A stretch of 64,000 nucleotides of DNA from CAVQGF01 sp045807945. Its GTDB lineage: Bacteria; Acidobacteriota; Terriglobia; Terriglobales; Acidobacteriaceae. The DNA lies in assembly GCA_045807945.1 (NCBI GenBank), contig JBJMGI010000078.1, forward strand, positions 1 to 64,000, in the 5' to 3' direction. A model generated the notes under the pieces. That model was not told the DNA's origin. It saw only the letters and a program-made list of their open reading frames with translations, and did no database searches. This document shows positions 16,239-25,173 of this stretch, piece by piece. The position numbers were made by a program, and so were the translations under genes. The number at the start of each line of letters is the position of its first letter. Position 1 is the first letter of the stretch.

Positions 16239-17183
16239 ATGCCGATCAAGGCAACTGAAAAGATTTGGCACAACGGAAAGCTGATTCCGTGGAACCAAGC
16301 CACACTTCACGTGATGTCTCACGTGGTGAACTATGGCTCTTCAGTGTTTGAAGGCATCCGCTGCTATGCCTTGCCCTCGGGCGGCGGCATCTTCCGCGCC
16401 AAAGAACACGCACAACGTCTTCTGGATTCCGCCAAGGTCTACCGCATTGACGTGGATTTCACCGTCGAAGATCTGGTCAGCGGCATGCTCGAGCTGGTCA
16501 AGACCAACCGCACCATCCCCTGCTATCTGCGCCCGATCATTCTGCGCGGATATGGCGAAGCCGGCGTAAACCCTTTCAACTCACCAACCGAGGTTTACAT
16601 CTGCAATTACGAGTGGGGCAAGTATCTGGGCTCGGAAGATGAGGGCGTCGACGTTTGCGTCTCATCCTGGAACCGCTTGGCGCCGAATACGATGCCGGCG
16701 ATGGCGAAGGCCGGCGCGAACTACATGAACTCGCAGCTGATCAAGATGGAAGCCATCATGAACGGCTACGTGGAAGGCATCGCCCTCGACGTGAACGGAT
16801 ACGTGAGCGAAGGCTCGGGCGAAAATGTGTTCCTGGTCCGCCAGGGGACGATTTACACCGCGCCACTAGGAAACTCCGTACTGCCGGGTATCACCCGCGA
16901 CAGCGTCATTCAAATTGCGAGAGACCTGAAGATTCCCGTCATCGAGCAGATGATCCCCCGCGAGATGCTCTACATCGCCGACGAAGTCTTCTTCAGCGGC
17001 ACTGCCGCCGAGATCACGCCTATCCGCTCCGTGGATAAGATCAGTGTGAACAAGGGCGTGACCGGACCGGTCGTGAAGGCGCTGCAGAAAGAGTTCTACG
17101 GCCTGGTTCGCGGCGAAATGCCAGACCGCCACAATTGGTTCACGCCAGTGCCGGTAAGCGCGAAGCAGCCAGTCGGCGTTTAA
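16239..17183 (+). CDS. ilvE: Branched-chain amino acid aminotransferase
   Basis: This PLP enzyme catalyses the last step of Val, Leu and Ile synthesis, using glutamate as amino donor. The 314-residue product is fold-type IV. It has HVVNYGSSVFEGIRCYALPS, the catalytic-lysine segment PAMAKAGANYMNSQLIKMEA (Lys about 156), the PLP phosphate-binding signature SEGSGENVFLV and FFSGTAAEITPIRSVD. Length is normal. AGGAG lies 8 bases before the ATG. A strong terminator follows. Confusion with D-amino acid transaminase is unlikely given the RCY and EITPIR motifs. Confidence 0.94.
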   Translation: MPIKATEKIWHNGKLIPWNQATLHVMSHVVNYGSSVFEGIRCYALPSGGGIFRAKEHAQRLLDSAKVYRIDVDFTVEDLVSGMLELVKTNRTIPCYLRPIILRGYGEAGVNPFNSPTEVYICNYEWGKYLGSEDEGVDVCVSSWNRLAPNTMPAMAKAGANYMNSQLIKMEAIMNGYVEGIALDVNGYVSEGSGENVFLVRQGTIYTAPLGNSVLPGITRDSVIQIARDLKIPVIEQMIPREMLYIADEVFFSGTAAEITPIRSVDKISVNKGVTGPVVKALQKEFYGLVRGEMPDRHNWFTPVPVSAKQPVGV

Positions 17184-17200
17184 TCCAACAGTTAAGCTTA

Positions 17201-17233
17201 AAAAGAGGACGCAGAACATGCGTCCTCTTTTTT
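17201..17233 (+). terminator. ilvE intrinsic terminator
   Basis: The stem AAAAGAGGACGCA / TGCGTCCTCTTTT (13 pairs) has a GAACA loop and ends in a T-run. Confidence 0.9.
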
Positions 17234-17301
17234 GTTGCGGCGTTCGCCATTGGGCACAGCTCTTCTGCTACCATTCTTCTCCCACAAAAGGAGACTCCCC
17301 T

Positions 17302-17850
17302 ATGACTACTGCTACGCAGGCTGCTCCCACAACCGAATTCGCCGCTGGATTTCGCGACCTGCTTGTCCATCAACTCGAACAAGAGATGAAGACCACCAAG
17401 CGTGTGCTCGCCGCTGTTCCCGATAACAAGCGCGATTACCGCCCCGACCCGAACGGCCGCACGGCCGCGGATCTCGCCGAACACATCGCCCTCAGCGACG
17501 TCATGTTCCTGCAGGGCATCAATGACCTTAGTTTCGACAAAGTTTTCGGCGATCCCGAAGCATCAAAGCGCGCCGCTGAGGCGCTGCCCAAGAACTCTGC
17601 CGGTCTCGCTGACTGGTACGAGAAGAACTTTACCGCGGAGTTGAACAAGGTGAAGCGTCTAACTCCGGAGCAGCTCAACACCACCATCGGGTTCTTCGGC
17701 GCGTTCAACCTGCCTGCGCACGGCTATCTTCTATTTCTGAACAATCACAGCATTCACCACCGCGGACAGCTTGCCTGCTACTTGCGCCCCTGCGGCGGCA
17801 AAGTGCCAGATATTTACGGCGGCAGCTACGACGAGCCCTGGCAAGGCTAG
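17302..17850 (+). CDS. DinB-family metal-binding four-helix protein
   Basis: The 182-residue product starts at ATG 17302, behind AAAAGGAGA. An in-frame ATG at 17218 lies inside the ilvE terminator and is rejected. Metal-ligand histidines typical of DinB/YfiT folds appear in TAADLAEHIALSD (about 60) and in LNNHSIHHRGQLACYLR near the C-terminus. The fold is a four-helix bundle with a three-His metal site. Members include bacillithiol-type S-transferases and many uncharacterised proteins, so the reaction is not predicted. Confidence 0.83.
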   Translation: MTTATQAAPTTEFAAGFRDLLVHQLEQEMKTTKRVLAAVPDNKRDYRPDPNGRTAADLAEHIALSDVMFLQGINDLSFDKVFGDPEASKRAAEALPKNSAGLADWYEKNFTAELNKVKRLTPEQLNTTIGFFGAFNLPAHGYLLFLNNHSIHHRGQLACYLRPCGGKVPDIYGGSYDEPWQG

Positions 17851-17980
17851 CCGTCAGCTTGCGCCACTAGCGCGACAATCACCCGCTCGCTGGGTTCATC
17901 CCTAGCGGGCGTTCTCTGCCCCGGGCTGTATAGTGATTGGCCTGAATAAACCCTTATCTCAACCTGAGGAGATGGTGCGC

Positions 17981-18424
17981 ATGAAATTCACACGAAAGTT
18001 CCTGATGTTCGTCACGATGGTCGGCCTGTTGAGCATGTTCAGCTTCGGCCAGGCCGCGTCCACTACAACCACAAATAAGGATTCCTCGAAGTCGAGCGCG
18101 ATGGGGTCGGACATGAAGTCCGATACCAAAGCGAGTGACAAGAAAGCCGCAAAGGCCTCGATGGTCGACATCAACTCGGCCACCAAAGACGAGCTAACCG
18201 CGCTGCCGGGTATCGGCGACGCGTATGCACAGAAGATCATCGACGGGCGCCCGTACAGCAACAAGGCGCAGCTTTTGAGCAAGAAGATCGTTCCCAAAGC
18301 CACCTACGAGCAAGTGAAGACGCAGATCGTGGCCAAGCACGCTGCCGGCGACAAAATGGCGAAATCGAGCAAGTCTGACAAGATGAGCCACGACGATATG
18401 AGCAAGCCTGCTCCCAAAAAATAA
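17981..18424 (+). CDS. Secreted ComEA-like helix-hairpin-helix protein
   Basis: The 147-residue protein has a signal peptide (MKFTRKFLMFVTMVGLLSMF SFGQA). A Ser/Lys/Asp-rich linker and one HhH domain follow (VDINSATKDELTALPGIGDA, then YAQKIIDGRPYSNKAQLL). The tail is rich in Lys, Met and Ser. The HhH motif matches ComEA-type periplasmic DNA-binding domains used in DNA uptake; the short length means it has little besides this domain. ATG 17981 follows GAGGAG, whereas the upstream in-frame ATG would give no signal peptide. A terminator follows. pilT is the next gene, so a type IV pilus or competence link is possible but unproven. Confidence 0.8.
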   Translation: MKFTRKFLMFVTMVGLLSMFSFGQAASTTTTNKDSSKSSAMGSDMKSDTKASDKKAAKASMVDINSATKDELTALPGIGDAYAQKIIDGRPYSNKAQLLSKKIVPKATYEQVKTQIVAKHAAGDKMAKSSKSDKMSHDDMSKPAPKK

Positions 18425-18440
18425 GTTTCCTGTTCCCCGA

Positions 18441-18466
18441 AAAGGCCGCCTTTTGGCGGCCTTTTT
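18441..18466 (+). terminator. Intrinsic terminator after the HhH gene
   Basis: AAAGGCCGCC-TTTT-GGCGGCCTTTTT forms a perfect stem with a T-run. Confidence 0.88.
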
Positions 18467-18574
18467 GTTGCTTTGCGCAGCACGGCTGAGGAGTCCCGCT
18501 TTTAATGGTATGTTGCCGGATTTTGTGGTACTTTCACCCCACCTAACACTCTGGTTTCACGAGGAATCACCCTC

Positions 18575-19702
18575 ATGCAGATTGACGATTTACTTCGTAC
18601 CGCCATGGAGCGCAAAGCCTCCGACTTGCACCTGAAAGTGGGCAACTATCCGTATTTGCGGGTAGACGGCGAACTGGTTCCGCTCAGTGATCAGCCCCGC
18701 ATCAGCGCAGAGGACATGCTGAACATGGCCTTCAGCATGATGTCGAACCGGCAAAAGCAAAAATTCAAGGAAGCCGCGGAATTGGATATGGCGTACGGCG
18801 TCGCCGGCCTCGGCCGCTTCCGCGTGAACGTCTTCCAGCAACGCGGCAATGTGGGCGTTGTCCTCCGCGTGATTCCTACCAAGATCCGTGCACTTGAAGA
18901 GCTGTACCTGCCCAAGATCATCGAGCAGATCTGCGAAGAAGGCCGCGGTCTGGTTCTAGTAACCGGCGTCACCGGCTCGGGTAAATCCACGACGCTCGCT
19001 GCCATGATCGACCGCATCAACTCCATGCGGCCGGAACACATCATGACCATCGAGGACCCGATCGAATTCCTGCACCGCGATAAAAAAGGGTTCGTGAACC
19101 AGCGCGAAGTGGAAGTGGATACTTCTTCATTCGGCGCCGCTTTGCGCGCTTCCCTCCGCCAAGACCCAGACACCATCCTGGTCGGCGAAATGCGCGATCT
19201 TGAAACCATCGGGACCGCGCTGCACGCCGCGGAAACTGGGCACATGGTCTTCTCGACCCTGCACACATTGGACGCCGTCGAAACCATCAACCGCATCATC
19301 TCCGTCTTCCCGCCGCCCGAACAGAAGCAGATCCGTTTACAGTTGGCCGCGGTTTTGAAGGCCGTCATCTCGCAGCGATTGGTTCGCAAGGCTGACGGCG
19401 CAGGTCGCGTGCCGGCGGTTGAAGTGCTGATCGCGACCGAGTACATCCGCGAGTGCATCATCACGCCGGAAAAAACGCGAGCCATCCACGAAGCTCTTGC
19501 AGCCGGCGTTTCGCAGTACGGCATGCAGACCTTCGATCAATCGCTTTACGACCTCTACTCACAGGGCCTCATCACGTACGAAACGGCCCTTGAGAACGCC
19601 AGCAAACCAGACGACTTCAAGCTCAAGGTGCAGGGCATCGGCTCGACCGCCGATTCCGCGCGCGAACAAATGGAGTCTGCCGGGTTCGGCGGCGGAAGAT
19701 AA
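18575..19702 (+). CDS. pilT: Type IV pilus retraction ATPase PilT
   Basis: PilT is the cytosolic hexameric motor that depolymerises pilin and drives twitching. The 375-residue product has the PilT N-terminus (MQIDDLLRTAMERKASDLHL), Walker A GVTGSGKSTT (about 130-139), the Asp box MTIEDPIEFLH, Walker B region DPDTILVGEMRD and the His box ETGHMVFSTLHT. The C-terminal AIREGK-type retraction motif is replaced by RAIHEALAAGVSQYGMQTFD. A GAGGAATC ribosome site precedes the ATG. It is flanked by terminators, so probably monocistronic. Confidence 0.95.
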   Translation: MQIDDLLRTAMERKASDLHLKVGNYPYLRVDGELVPLSDQPRISAEDMLNMAFSMMSNRQKQKFKEAAELDMAYGVAGLGRFRVNVFQQRGNVGVVLRVIPTKIRALEELYLPKIIEQICEEGRGLVLVTGVTGSGKSTTLAAMIDRINSMRPEHIMTIEDPIEFLHRDKKGFVNQREVEVDTSSFGAALRASLRQDPDTILVGEMRDLETIGTALHAAETGHMVFSTLHTLDAVETINRIISVFPPPEQKQIRLQLAAVLKAVISQRLVRKADGAGRVPAVEVLIATEYIRECIITPEKTRAIHEALAAGVSQYGMQTFDQSLYDLYSQGLITYETALENASKPDDFKLKVQGIGSTADSAREQMESAGFGGGR

Positions 19703-19720
19703 CACCCATTGGTCTACACA

Positions 19721-19747
19721 GGCGCGGGTTCATCCCGCGCCTTTTTT
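19721..19747 (+). terminator. pilT intrinsic terminator
   Basis: GGCGCGGG-TTCAT-CCCGCGCC is followed by six T's. Confidence 0.88.
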
Positions 19748-19786
19748 GCTCTGTGCTCCCTCTGCCCCCTGTGGTAATCATTTGCA

Positions 19787-20329
19787 GTGGCCTTTAAGAA
19801 ATCCAAGCGCATCCTCGATGCCCCGGCGCTCTACGAGTACGCCGTCGGCGCACTCTCCCGGCGTATGCGCTCGGTCGCGGAATTGAAGCGGTTGCTGCGC
19901 CAGAAAAACATTGAAGGCGACGACCGCGAGGCCGTCATCGAAGCCGTGATCCGCAAATTGAAAGATCAGAGGTACCTCAACGACGCAGATTTCGCTGCGC
20001 AGTACACGTCATATAGAAAATCGAACGAAAAATTCGGCAAGCTGCGCGTGATCACCGACCTGAAGCAAAAAGGTGTGCACGGCGAAGTCATCGAGCAGGC
20101 GATTAGCAGCGCATACGACGACGTGAACGAAGAACAGCTTGCACGCGAACACCTGCTCCGTAAGCGAATGAAGAAGCCTGCGACGCAAAAAGAAACCGCA
20201 CGCATCTACCGCGCGCTGGCCCGGGCTGGGTTCTCCAGCCGCGCGATTTTCAAGGTTCTAAAAAAATGGGATGTAGACGAGGAAACCCTGACGGCTCTCG
20301 AGTCCGAAGAACCCGAGCAGCAGCCCTGA
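19787..20329 (+). CDS. recX: RecX-family regulatory protein
   Basis: RecX binds RecA filaments and limits recombinase activity. The 180-residue product has the RecX three-helix repeats: YAVGALSRRMRSVAELKRLL, IRKLKDQRYLNDADFAAQYT and GKLRVITDLKQKGVHGEVIE. Length is typical. The start is GTG at 19787. recA is not in the window. The C-terminal tail is acidic. Confidence 0.85.
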   Translation: MAFKKSKRILDAPALYEYAVGALSRRMRSVAELKRLLRQKNIEGDDREAVIEAVIRKLKDQRYLNDADFAAQYTSYRKSNEKFGKLRVITDLKQKGVHGEVIEQAISSAYDDVNEEQLAREHLLRKRMKKPATQKETARIYRALARAGFSSRAIFKVLKKWDVDEETLTALESEEPEQQP

Positions 20330-20370
20330 CCAGCAGTTCTCCATGCGTGCCAACGGCCATCTAATCAGGC

Positions 20371-21324
20371 ATGGAACTCGTCCCCAAACGACAGCAAGCG
20401 ACACGCGAACCTGAACACGCCTCACCTTGGAAGCTGGGCGGCCTTGGCCCGGTCACACTCGCAAAACGTGTTTGGAACGAGATGGACCACGACGAGATAT
20501 TCAATCGTGGTGCCGCTCTCTCGTATTACTTTCTGCTCGCGCTCTTCCCCATGCTGCTGTTTTTAACTTCGCTGCTGGGGCTGGTCGTCGGACAGAATCC
20601 TCAGTTCCAGAACGAGCTCTATGGATACATCGCCCGCGTAATGCCGGGTGACGCTTCCAGTCTGGTTACAAAGACGATTCAAGAGATCACGACCCGCGCG
20701 AGCGGATTGAAGCTTGCAATTTCACTCGTCGTAGCCCTGTGGACAGCCTCGGGCGGAATGTCTGCTCTCGGCACTTCACTGAACGCCGCTTATGACGTGC
20801 GCGAAGGCCGGCCGTGGTGGAAACGCCAACTGACATTCCTGTTGCTCACCATCGGGGTCGCGCTGTTGGTGATCATGGCCTTGGTGATCATCCTTTTTGG
20901 CGGCAAATTGGCTACGTTCACAGGGACACATTTGCATCTCAGCTCGGCGTTGACCCTCACATGGATGGTCGTGCAGTGGCCGATCGCACTCTTCTTTGTA
21001 GTTTTCTGCTTCGCCTTGATTTACTTCTTCGCACCGGACATCGAACACGCGACCTGGTACTGGATCACTCCAGGCTCAGTCATCGGTGTTCTCCTTTGGA
21101 TCGTCGCTTCTGTCGGGTTCAAGGTCTATCTCAGTTTCTTCAACTCCTACGCGAAGACGTACGGGTCACTTGCGGGAGTTGTCGTGCTGATGCTGTGGTT
21201 CTACATCACCGGACTCGCGCTGCTCATTGGCGGCGAGATCAACGCGGAGATCGAGCATGCCGCCGCTGAGCACGGCCGCGCCGACGCAAAAGCCGAAGGA
21301 GAAAAAGAAGCACCGGCGGCGTAG
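20371..21324 (+). CDS. yihY: YihY/BrkB-family inner membrane protein
   Basis: The 317-residue protein has six membrane segments and the family hallmarks FNRGAALSYYFLLALFPMLL and TASGGMSALGTSLNAAYDVR near the middle. The late segments VIGVLLWIVASVGFKVYLSF and YGSLAGVVVLMLWFYITGLA follow. The family was once annotated as RNase BN; that activity belongs to another protein, and the true function is unknown. The C-terminal tail is charged. Confidence 0.88.
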   Translation: MELVPKRQQATREPEHASPWKLGGLGPVTLAKRVWNEMDHDEIFNRGAALSYYFLLALFPMLLFLTSLLGLVVGQNPQFQNELYGYIARVMPGDASSLVTKTIQEITTRASGLKLAISLVVALWTASGGMSALGTSLNAAYDVREGRPWWKRQLTFLLLTIGVALLVIMALVIILFGGKLATFTGTHLHLSSALTLTWMVVQWPIALFFVVFCFALIYFFAPDIEHATWYWITPGSVIGVLLWIVASVGFKVYLSFFNSYAKTYGSLAGVVVLMLWFYITGLALLIGGEINAEIEHAAAEHGRADAKAEGEKEAPAA

Positions 21325-21459
21325 CGGACACGCGCCGCCTATCTCGCGCTTCCGGCCTGGTATCTCGCATCTCCCCCCTCCTGCGTCGCACGCCCCGCTT
21401 GGTAATGTGAGCATCCTGTATTCTTCTAAGTTCCTCATCCACTCTGGAGAAAACAGGTA

Positions 21460-21903
21460 ATGGGCAAGATCCTGGAGCAGCTGCAGGCGGTGGTGCGCGG
21501 TAACGGGAGGATATCTCCCATCGCGAAGACTCTGGGCTTCACCTTGACCCACATCGAACCCGGCGCCGCGATCATCGAGCTAGACGCAGACGAGCGCTTC
21601 TGGAATCCAATGGGGACGCTGCATGGCGGAATTCTGGTCGACATCGCCGACGCAGCTATGGGTCTCGCCTACGCTGCTGCCCTCAATGAGGACGAGACCT
21701 TTACCACAGTCGAGTTGAAGATCAATTACTTGCGTCCGTTCAAAGAAGGCCATCTCAAGGCCATCGCCAAGACCGTGCATCGCGGCCGCACGATCGGCCT
21801 CGTAGACTGCGAAGTCTTCGACGATCGCGGTAAGATCATCGCCCGCTCCTCAAGTACCTGCCTGACCTTGCGCGGAGAGCAAACAAAGGGTAGAACCTTC
21901 TAA
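21460..21903 (+). CDS. PaaI-type hotdog-fold thioesterase
   Basis: The 147-residue protein contains the PaaI/4HBT core LHGGILVDIADAAMGLAYAA, where the HGG and the following Asp form the acyl-CoA hydrolysis site, and a conserved beta sheet (TTVELKINYLRPFKEGHLKA). The substrate is likely an aromatic or medium-chain acyl-CoA, which cannot be decided. The ribosome site GGAGAAAACAGG precedes the ATG. The PilZ gene follows after 18 bases and may be co-transcribed. Confidence 0.85.
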   Translation: MGKILEQLQAVVRGNGRISPIAKTLGFTLTHIEPGAAIIELDADERFWNPMGTLHGGILVDIADAAMGLAYAAALNEDETFTTVELKINYLRPFKEGHLKAIAKTVHRGRTIGLVDCEVFDDRGKIIARSSSTCLTLRGEQTKGRTF

Positions 21904-21921
21904 GTTCCAAAGAAGGAAAAC

Positions 21922-22317
21922 TTGCCTGCAATTTGGCTAACCGCGACGGTCGCGTCGATTGTGGCTGTTACTTGGCTGTTGCTCCGCTCTGGAGCAGCCA
22001 ATCCCGAATCCCATGCTGAAAGACGCGTTCCGTTGGAGGTCCCCGTCCATCTGCGCTTGGGCGAGAGCGAACTTGAGGTGATGAGCGCCGATATTAGCAA
22101 AGGCGGCATGCGCCTGAGGCTCGATGCCCTCGCCTCCATCGGCCAGCCCATGGAATTGCAATTTGCCCTGCCTGGACAGCGGCCCTGTCTGATGTACGCG
22201 GTTGTTCGGTGGTTGGGCAAAGGACAAGCTGGAGTCTTATTCGATCGCGCGAATGAGCAGATCTCGATGATCGAGAGCTGGATCGACTCTCATTACCCTG
22301 CCGTCAGCAAGCACTGA
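21922..22317 (+). CDS. Membrane-anchored PilZ domain protein
   Basis: The 131-residue protein starts at TTG 21922, behind AGAAGGAAAAC. One N-terminal membrane helix (AIWLTATVASIVAVTWLLLR) is followed by a PilZ domain. ERRVPLEVPV resembles the RxxxR c-di-GMP arm (here a double Arg), and ADISKGGMRLRL matches D/NxSxxG. It probably senses c-di-GMP at the membrane. The nearby pilT and mglA make a motility link attractive but unproven. Confidence 0.8.
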   Translation: MPAIWLTATVASIVAVTWLLLRSGAANPESHAERRVPLEVPVHLRLGESELEVMSADISKGGMRLRLDALASIGQPMELQFALPGQRPCLMYAVVRWLGKGQAGVLFDRANEQISMIESWIDSHYPAVSKH

Positions 22318-22418
22318 GCCGATCATTGGGTTCTTCGGACTTGAAAGGTTTGTACAAACGTACTCTCGCCGATGGAGCTGCTTACTCGTGCTACCATCTC
22401 GCGCCATAGCGAGGGCGC

Positions 22419-25121
22419 ATGCCGCAGGTAGGTGAACGTCTCGGGCGGTACCGCATCGAGGAGCAGATCGGTGCGGGCGGCATGGGTGTGGTCTATCGCG
22501 CCTATGACGAAAAGCTGCAGCGACGGCTGGCCATCAAAGTCATCACCCCGGGCGCGCTCAACGACGAAGCCGCGCGCAAACGCTTTCGCAATGAAGCCCT
22601 CATTCTGTCGCGGCTAAACCATCCTTCTATACAGACGATCCACGATTTTGATTCTTTCGATGGCCACGACTATTTGGTGAGCGAGCTGGTTCCCGGCTCG
22701 TCGCTCGATGTTCGCTTGAGCGCCGGTGCGCTGCCGGAGAAGGAAGCGATCCAGTTCGGCATCCAGCTTGCGCAGGGACTAGCGGCGGCGCATGCGGCGG
22801 GAGTTTTGCATCGCGATCTGAAGCCGTCGAACCTACGGGTCACTCCTGACGGATTGCTCAAGATCCTTGACTTTGGTTTGGCTACCCTCTCCCGCGAGGC
22901 GGTCCTTACGCTCAGTGCGACGCAGAGTGTCGAAACTGCGCCCACGGGTGTCGCAGGAACGTTACCGTACATGTCGCCCGAGCAACTGCTCGGCGAGCAG
23001 GTTGACGAGCGCAGCGATGTGTACTCGGCTGGCATCGTGCTCTTCGAGCTTGCGAGCGGTCGCCTTCCCTTCGCGGAACCGCTGGTGACCAGGCTGACAG
23101 ACGCAATCCTGCACCAGTCGCCGCCCGAGTTGCGATCTTTGGCGCCGAAGTACTCGATGGAGTTCGAACGCATCGTGGCGCGGTGTCTGGAAAAAGATCC
23201 CGAGCTGCGCTATCAGTCCGCGAAGGAATTGGCAGCCGAATTGAAGCGGCTGCAGATGAAGTCTTCTGCTCCAAGCCTCGCCGCGCCATCGCGGAACCAC
23301 AAACGCTATTGGCCATGGGCCATCGCGGCTGTCACTGCCTTCCTCATACTGATCGCGGCGATTTTGTGGTGGCGCCCCGCCAAGCAGGATGATGCTCTTC
23401 CCAGCGTTCGCTGGGAGCAACTCACCAACTTCAACGACTTCGCCGAGGCCCCGGCGGTCTCGCGCGATGGGAAATTGGTCGCATTTCTGCGCAGTGCGGG
23501 AACTTTTGGATTGTCCGCCAGCGCGGGGCAGGTATGGATCAAGACCCTGCCAGAGGGCCAACCCTATCAACTTACGGACTCGCAGTTCCGCAAGCAGACG
23601 CTCGACTTCTCGCCCGATGGTACGCGCCTGTACTTCACGCAAGTAGAAGGGCCGTTTGCATGGAACACCTACGAGCTTCCGTTACTGGGCGCTCGCGAAC
23701 CCAAACTTTGGATGCCCAATGCCAGCGGGCTGCACTGGATCGGGAACGATCGGCTCTTGTTTTCACAGATCGCGACGGGTGTCCACATGCAACTGGTCAC
23801 GTCGAATCTAAGCCGCAGTGATCTGCGCGACGTTTACGTTCCTTCGGACCACCGCTACGGAATGGCGCACCGCTCGGCGCTCTCTCCCGATGGCAAGTGG
23901 GTGCTCCTGGTCGAGATGGACGACCAATGGTGGCGGCGTTGCCGCCTGGTTCCCTTCGACGGCTCCTCGCCCGGACAATCCGTTGGGCCCGAAGGCTCGT
24001 GCACTTGGGCACAGTGGTCGCCTGATGGCAAGTGGATGTATTTCACCGTAGACACCCGTACCACCGGCTTTCACGTTTGGCGGCAGCGGTTTCCCGCGGG
24101 TGCACCGCAGCAGTTAACGCCCTCGGGCGCGAGCGAAGAAGAAGGATTGGCGATGACGCCTGACGGCAAGTCGCTCATCACCACCTCGGGCGTGCAGCAG
24201 TCCACTATCTGGCTGCACGATGGGAAAGCGGGCGAGAGGCAAGTCTCGTCGGAGGGCTTTTCCTTCGATCCGTCGTTATCACCGGACGGGAAAAGGATGT
24301 ACTGCCTGCGCCGTCCGGCGAACCCGCACTCTTACTTCAGCGGAGAGCTGTGGATGACCGACCTCGCCACGGGCACCGAGCAGCAGCTCTTCCCCGGCTT
24401 GGTTCTCACGCACTTTTCCATCTCACAAGATGGTGAGAAGGTGGTCTTCGCGACTGAGCAGGGGCAGGAGCGATCCGGTATCTGGATCGGGTGGCTCGAC
24501 GGCGCGCAACCGCCGCGTCAGTTGACCTTTGGAGGCGAGTTTCGCGCCTTTTTCGGCAAGCGGGGTGAAATCATCTATCAAGGCAATCAAAGGCCCCTAA
24601 AGATCATGCGCATGCGCGAAGACGGCAGTGGACAGCAGCCGGCCTCAGAGATGAACATTATGGCTCTGAACAGCGTTTCACCAGACGGACGATGGGCGCT
24701 GATCGGAGCGACTCCCGAGAGCCGCCGCCCTGGCGAGCGGAACACCGAGAACATCGCGGTGCCACTCGATGGAGGCAAACCTCTACAGATCTGCGGGACC
24801 TGCACCATCGGCTTCGGAACCGTGCGCATGTTCGCACCTCTTATCTCCTGGAGCGCCGATGGAAAATGGGTCTATGTGCCCTTACGCTACTTTTCCTTTG
24901 GTTCAACGAAGACAGCGGCGATCCCGATGAAAGCCGGAGCGCCGCCACCGGCTTTCGCGGACTCGAAGACCGCGAACGAAACCTACTTAACCCGAATATA
25001 CGGCGCGCGCATTATTGGTCATGACGACATTGCCTCGGCTCTCTCGCCGGAACGCTTCGTCTACACCCAGCGCACGGCCAAGGCGAACCTGTTCCGCATC
25101 TATCTGGAGCCCTCACGCTAG
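22419..25121 (+). CDS. Membrane Ser/Thr protein kinase with extracytoplasmic TolB-like propeller
   Basis: The 900-residue protein has an N-terminal Hanks-type kinase. The Gly loop is IGAGGMGVVY, the Lys is in LAIKVI, the catalytic loop is HRDLKPSNLR, DFG is in ILDFGLATL and the APE-equivalent is GTLPYMSPEQL. One membrane helix lies near 298-318 (WPWAIAAVTAFLILIAAILW). The large C-terminal half has repeated PD40/WD40-like blades (SPDGTRLYFTQ, SPDGKWVLLVE, SPDGKWMYFTV, SPDGKRMYCLR). This architecture is very common in Acidobacteriota. The propeller presumably senses a periplasmic ligand. The catalytic residues look intact. Confidence 0.92.
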   Translation: MPQVGERLGRYRIEEQIGAGGMGVVYRAYDEKLQRRLAIKVITPGALNDEAARKRFRNEALILSRLNHPSIQTIHDFDSFDGHDYLVSELVPGSSLDVRLSAGALPEKEAIQFGIQLAQGLAAAHAAGVLHRDLKPSNLRVTPDGLLKILDFGLATLSREAVLTLSATQSVETAPTGVAGTLPYMSPEQLLGEQVDERSDVYSAGIVLFELASGRLPFAEPLVTRLTDAILHQSPPELRSLAPKYSMEFERIVARCLEKDPELRYQSAKELAAELKRLQMKSSAPSLAAPSRNHKRYWPWAIAAVTAFLILIAAILWWRPAKQDDALPSVRWEQLTNFNDFAEAPAVSRDGKLVAFLRSAGTFGLSASAGQVWIKTLPEGQPYQLTDSQFRKQTLDFSPDGTRLYFTQVEGPFAWNTYELPLLGAREPKLWMPNASGLHWIGNDRLLFSQIATGVHMQLVTSNLSRSDLRDVYVPSDHRYGMAHRSALSPDGKWVLLVEMDDQWWRRCRLVPFDGSSPGQSVGPEGSCTWAQWSPDGKWMYFTVDTRTTGFHVWRQRFPAGAPQQLTPSGASEEEGLAMTPDGKSLITTSGVQQSTIWLHDGKAGERQVSSEGFSFDPSLSPDGKRMYCLRRPANPHSYFSGELWMTDLATGTEQQLFPGLVLTHFSISQDGEKVVFATEQGQERSGIWIGWLDGAQPPRQLTFGGEFRAFFGKRGEIIYQGNQRPLKIMRMREDGSGQQPASEMNIMALNSVSPDGRWALIGATPESRRPGERNTENIAVPLDGGKPLQICGTCTIGFGTVRMFAPLISWSADGKWVYVPLRYFSFGSTKTAAIPMKAGAPPPAFADSKTANETYLTRIYGARIIGHDDIASALSPERFVYTQRTAKANLFRIYLEPSR

Positions 25122-25173
25122 ACTCCTTGCTCATGACTAAGCCGATTGCCGCTTTTGCTACTATCGAAAGCAC